A program made the position numbers and the translations under genes. A stretch of 64,000 nucleotides of DNA from JAHFUI01 sp041485905 (GTDB lineage: Bacteria > Acidobacteriota > Vicinamibacteria > Vicinamibacterales > CAVVIG01): the NCBI GenBank assembly GCA_041485905.1, contig JBGPKK010000001.1, forward strand, positions 62,001 to 126,000, in the 5' to 3' direction. Below are positions 61,361 through 64,000 of this stretch, piece by piece. A model generated the notes under the pieces. That model worked only from the letters and a program-made list of their open reading frames with translations, was not told where the DNA came from and did no database searches. Positions within the stretch are counted from its first letter, which is position 1; the number at the start of each line of letters is the position of its first letter.

Positions 61361-62419
61361 CTACCGGACAAACAGCCCCAGAAACAACCGCCCGAACGGC
61401 GACACGGTCAAATCGCCCGCTGACAGCGCGAACGGCTTCGCGAGGCCGGTGCTGTTCGCCAGCAGGATCAGCGTGAGCCCGCGCGTCGGCACGGTCACCA
61501 CGAGCGACGAAGAACCGTTGTCGCCGACGCCGAACTGCCAGACCACTGTCTCGCCGTTATAGCTCTGCACGAACCAGCCGAGACCGTGCGGCAGCCGCTG
61601 GCCGTCGCGGTCGATCGGCGCCTGCCAGGCGAGCGCCAGCGTTTCAGCGCGCAGCAGGACGCCGTTCCTGAGCGCCAATTGGAACTGCGCGAGATCCCGC
61701 ACCGTGGAGATCAGGCCGGTGGCCGGCGTGATCGTCGTCGCCGTGTATTGCGACGGGGACGCACGCCGCTGCGAATCCACGGCATACGGGGTCGCGAGCC
61801 GATCGAGGACCTTCGTATACCGTTCGACCGCCGGCGCATCGGGGATGCCTTCCGTGAGCGACTCCGGATGAATGATGTCGGGACCGGGCACCGAGTCGGT
61901 CATCGCCAGGCGAACGAGCAGGTTCGCAAGCGTTTCGCGGTACGAGTCTCCCGTGCACGCTCTGACCGCGGCTTTCAGTGGATCGAGCCGCTCTGGACGG
62001 TACGTGAAGACGGGTGCGTCCGCCGGGCCGGAGGTGTGACTGAGAAGTTGTCGCAGCGTCGCATTCGGCTCGAGGCTCGAGGGTTTGTACTGCCCGATGC
62101 GGTCGTCGAGCGACAGGCGTCCTTCCTCGACGCAGCGCAGCACCAGCGACGCCGTAAACATCTGCGTCAGGCCATCGAGATGGAAGGGCGTGTCGGTCCT
62201 GGTCGCGATCGACCGCTCGATGTCCTGCCGGCCGAACGCGCGCTCCCAGACGATGTCGTTGTTGCCGACGATGGCGGCGGCCAGACCGGGAATGCCCGCC
62301 TGCGTGCGCAGCGATTCGACGTAGTCCCTGAAGCGATCGAGGAGCAGGTCGTCGGCGCGCAAGGGCAGCGCGGCCAACAGCGACACGGCGATCATCAGGA
62401 CCAGAACAGCGCGGCGCAT
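61361..62419 (-). CDS. Beta-lactamase-family (class C-like) protein lacking SxxK
   Basis: 352 residues with a signal peptide (VLVLMIAVSLLAALPLRA). The fold signatures of serine beta-lactamase-like proteins are clear (GIPGLAAAIVGNNDIVWERA, GRLSLDDRIGQYKPS, TLRQLLSHTSG, ATGLISTVRDLAQFQLAL, LPHGLGWFVQSYNGE). The active-site S-x-x-K is replaced by G83-L84-T85-Q86 in HLDGLTQMFTA. It is therefore probably a non-hydrolytic binding protein. A sequencing error cannot explain two changed catalytic residues easily. Confidence 0.87.
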   Translation of the reverse strand: MRRAVLVLMIAVSLLAALPLRADDLLLDRFRDYVESLRTQAGIPGLAAAIVGNNDIVWERAFGRQDIERSIATRTDTPFHLDGLTQMFTASLVLRCVEEGRLSLDDRIGQYKPSSLEPNATLRQLLSHTSGPADAPVFTYRPERLDPLKAAVRACTGDSYRETLANLLVRLAMTDSVPGPDIIHPESLTEGIPDAPAVERYTKVLDRLATPYAVDSQRRASPSQYTATTITPATGLISTVRDLAQFQLALRNGVLLRAETLALAWQAPIDRDGQRLPHGLGWFVQSYNGETVVWQFGVGDNGSSSLVVTVPTRGLTLILLANSTGLAKPFALSAGDLTVSPFGRLFLGLFVR

Positions 62420-62470
62420 GGGGATACAAAGTCATCATAGACCGCCGGGGCCGGGGCCGCCGTCAAGAAA

Positions 62471-63241
62471 TCAGAAGGACTTCCCGAGACGGGCCTGCAG
62501 CGTGTCTCGGTATCCCCGGCTCAGGGTCAGGCGGGTGCCACTGCGCAGCAGGACGACATGCTCGCCGCCAAACGACGATCGCAGCTCCTGAATGCGGTCC
62601 ACGTTCACAATAGTGCACCGATGAATCCGGACGAATTGGTGCGGATCCAGATCGGATTCGAGTTGGTTCATCGTCTCCCGGAGCAGATGCGACTGGGGGC
62701 CGACATGGAGGCACACGTAGTTGCCGGCCGCCTCGCACCAGTCGATGTCGGCGGTGCGGACGAAGTACACGCGGCCGCTCGATTTGACGACGAGGCGATC
62801 CGCGCTGGCGTCGCGCCTGCGAATGTCTGGCAGCCAGGCGAGAAGCTGCCGTCCGAGCGTGGTCGCCTGGCGCTGGGCCAGTTGATCCCGCGCGTGGGAC
62901 AGCGCCGACTTGAAGCGCTGGGCGCTGAACGGCTTGAGCAGGTAGTCGAGCGCGTGGATCTCGAAGGCGCGCAGCGCGTACTGGTCGAAGGCCGTCACGA
63001 ACACGACGGCCGGCATCCGGTCCGGCCCGAGCGCGCGCGCCAGCTCGAACCCGTCCATCTCGGGCATCTGGACATCCAGAAAGATCAGATCCGGCGCGGT
63101 GTCCGCGATGGCAGAGACCGCCTGCTGCCCGCTGACACATTCGCCCACAACCTCGATGTCGGGCTCCTCGCCCAGCAGCGCCAGCACGCGCGCCCGCGCT
63201 ACCGGCTCGTCGTCAACGATGAGCGTGCGAATTTTCGTCAT
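62471..63241 (-). CDS. LytTR-family response regulator
   Basis: 256 residues. Receiver domain (1-120): LIVDDEP acidic pair, phospho-acceptor D in LIFLDVQMPEMDGFELA, T in VFVTAF and K in LLKPFS. A LytTR DNA-binding domain follows (about 150-250: SGRVYFVRTADIDWCEAAGN, LESDLDPHQFVRIHRCTIVN, LSRGYRDTLQARL). The start overlaps the stop of the sensor kinase by 4 bases, so the pair is coupled. Target genes are not evident. Confidence 0.95.
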   Translation of the reverse strand: MTKIRTLIVDDEPVARARVLALLGEEPDIEVVGECVSGQQAVSAIADTAPDLIFLDVQMPEMDGFELARALGPDRMPAVVFVTAFDQYALRAFEIHALDYLLKPFSAQRFKSALSHARDQLAQRQATTLGRQLLAWLPDIRRRDASADRLVVKSSGRVYFVRTADIDWCEAAGNYVCLHVGPQSHLLRETMNQLESDLDPHQFVRIHRCTIVNVDRIQELRSSFGGEHVVLLRSGTRLTLSRGYRDTLQARLGKSF

Positions 63242-64000
63242 GCGACACCCGCGTGTAGGACCTCGACGCGCCCCGCGGGCGCGTCAACCTCGAAGGGGAT
63301 GCTCACGGTCACACAGAAGCCGTCGTCGAGATTGGAGAATGCGAATTGGTGCGTCGACGGGTACAGATGATCCAGGCGCGCACGCGTGTTGCCGAGGCCG
63401 ACGCCGCGGTTGAGCGCCATCAGACGATCGGGCGGCAGACCGTTGCCGCTGTCGCGAATCTCGATCCGCAAGCGCCGGCCTTCGCGGGCGGCGTGGATGG
63501 CGATCCAGCCGGGACGTGCGTGGGGCGCGATCCCGTGACGGATTGCGTTTTCCACGAGCGGCTGCAGCAGAAGGTTCGGCACCCGGGCGTCGAGGGTCTC
63601 GAAGTCGATGTGCATGGCGATACTCAGGCGGCTCTCGAAGCGCGTTTGCTCGATCTCGAGGTACTTCTGCAGGACGTCGAGCTCCTGCTTCAGCGGCACC
63701 TGCTGCGGGCCTGAGGTGTCGAGCGTCATCCGAAGCAGATCGCCCAATCGATCGATCATGAGGTCCGCGGCATTCACGTTCGTCCGCATCAGGCCGGCGA
63801 TCGTGTTCAGCGTGTTGAACAGAAAATGGGGGTGGAGCTGCCGTTGCAGCGCCTGCAGCTGCGCCTCGACGAGCCGCGTTTCGAGATGAGCGGCGGCCAG
63901 CGCGCGCGCCTCGGATTCGCGCCGATAGACGAGCGTGTGCGCGAGGCCGACCAGGAAGAGATAGGTCATCAACAGCCAGTCGAGCTGCGTCAGGTAGTGC
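63238..64000 (-). CDS. LytS/YehU-type sensor histidine kinase (5' partial)
   Basis: The gene enters from the right edge; the frame is open to base 64000. Seen are the last membrane helix (WLLMTYLFLVGLAHTLVYRR), the His-kinase H-box LQRQLHPHFLFNTLNTIAGL, and the HATPase region with PLVENAIRHGIAPHARPGWI (N box), IRDSGNGLPPDRL and GVGLGNTRARLDHLY (G boxes). Cognate kinase for the LytTR regulator downstream. Signal sensed is unknown because the N-terminus lies outside. Confidence 0.94.
   Translation of the reverse strand, partial: HYLTQLDWLLMTYLFLVGLAHTLVYRRESEARALAAAHLETRLVEAQLQALQRQLHPHFLFNTLNTIAGLMRTNVNAADLMIDRLGDLLRMTLDTSGPQQVPLKQELDVLQKYLEIEQTRFESRLSIAMHIDFETLDARVPNLLLQPLVENAIRHGIAPHARPGWIAIHAAREGRRLRIEIRDSGNGLPPDRLMALNRGVGLGNTRARLDHLYPSTHQFAFSNLDDGFCVTVSIPFEVDAPAGRVEVLHAGVA

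Noticed and set aside
1..64000. CRISPR arrays, tRNA or rRNA genes, insertion sequences
   Set aside because: I looked for regularly spaced repeats, cloverleaf arms and transposase motifs and saw none; the short repeats found have no spacers.

Overview
The window looks like a high-GC Acidobacteriota chromosome, most likely of the Vicinamibacteria/subdivision 6 type. This is inferred from content: an Oar-like TonB-dependent receptor with a carboxypeptidase-regulatory domain, an ADOP/MacB-type orphan permease, many Tat- or Sec-exported hydrolases, and secreted DUF6152, NIPSNAP and CHRD proteins. No rRNA, tRNA, CRISPR array or insertion sequence was recognised. The first gene (quinoprotein) and the last gene (LytS-type kinase) run off the window edges.

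The most striking region is 8-22 kb, which carries a tetrahydromethanopterin (H4MPT)/methanofuran C1 pathway in two minus-strand blocks. Block one is fae, mtdB, a DUF1464 gene and an ATP-grasp gene (21710 down to 17881). Block two is fwdD, a 52-codon ORF, fwdB, fwdA, fwdC and ftr (14051 down to 7967). Formaldehyde would be joined to H4MPT by Fae, oxidised by MtdB, converted by a cyclohydrolase (not in the window), and passed by Ftr to methanofuran for the Fwd complex. The fwdB frame is interrupted by a single in-frame UGA exactly where archaeal FwdB has its metal-binding Cys/Sec. A perfect 7-bp hairpin follows with the geometry of a bacterial SECIS, so I read it as a selenocysteine-containing, redox-competent formylmethanofuran dehydrogenase. 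A second, independent in-frame UGA with a hairpin lies at 58235-58237, in a thioredoxin-like gene where it forms U-x-x-C, next to a MerT-like membrane protein. The two cases together argue for selenocysteine use in this organism.

22-30 kb holds a form II CO-dehydrogenase-type (xanthine dehydrogenase family) cluster: coxS, coxL, coxM and coxD, then a small gene and a thermonuclease on the other strand, then coxE, a four-helix-bundle gene and coxG. Several of these genes end inside short GGGCAAA-type tandem repeats that supply their stop codons. Similar palindromic short-repeat tracts with other unit sequences sit at gene boundaries elsewhere (about 12.1, 31.2, 51.1 and 51.9 kb).

30-44 kb is a mixed region: a CHRD/DUF4412 pair coupled to coxG; a coupled minus-strand unit of a Tat-exported alcohol dehydrogenase, two tandem paralogues of an unknown family and an amidase; a core-MetE-type methyltransferase; an LLM flavin oxidoreductase; an inactive and an intact S1C protease flanking a mini LuxR regulator; a third unknown-family paralogue; an iron alcohol dehydrogenase; and a ChrB-like protein.

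44-64 kb holds an ADOP permease behind two tandem palindromes, an esterase-sulfatase pair, a class V aminotransferase, a dienelactone hydrolase, a YbhB/Raf-kinase-inhibitor-like protein, a frameshifted secreted protein, DUF1326, a carboxylesterase, an alpha/beta hydrolase coupled to an extradiol-type dioxygenase, the MerT/selenoprotein pair, argG, DUF4390, an outer-membrane barrel, a beta-lactamase-family protein that has lost SxxK, and a LytTR/LytS two-component pair. Several remnants are present: a cupredoxin, an MBL-fold protein and possibly an SDR.
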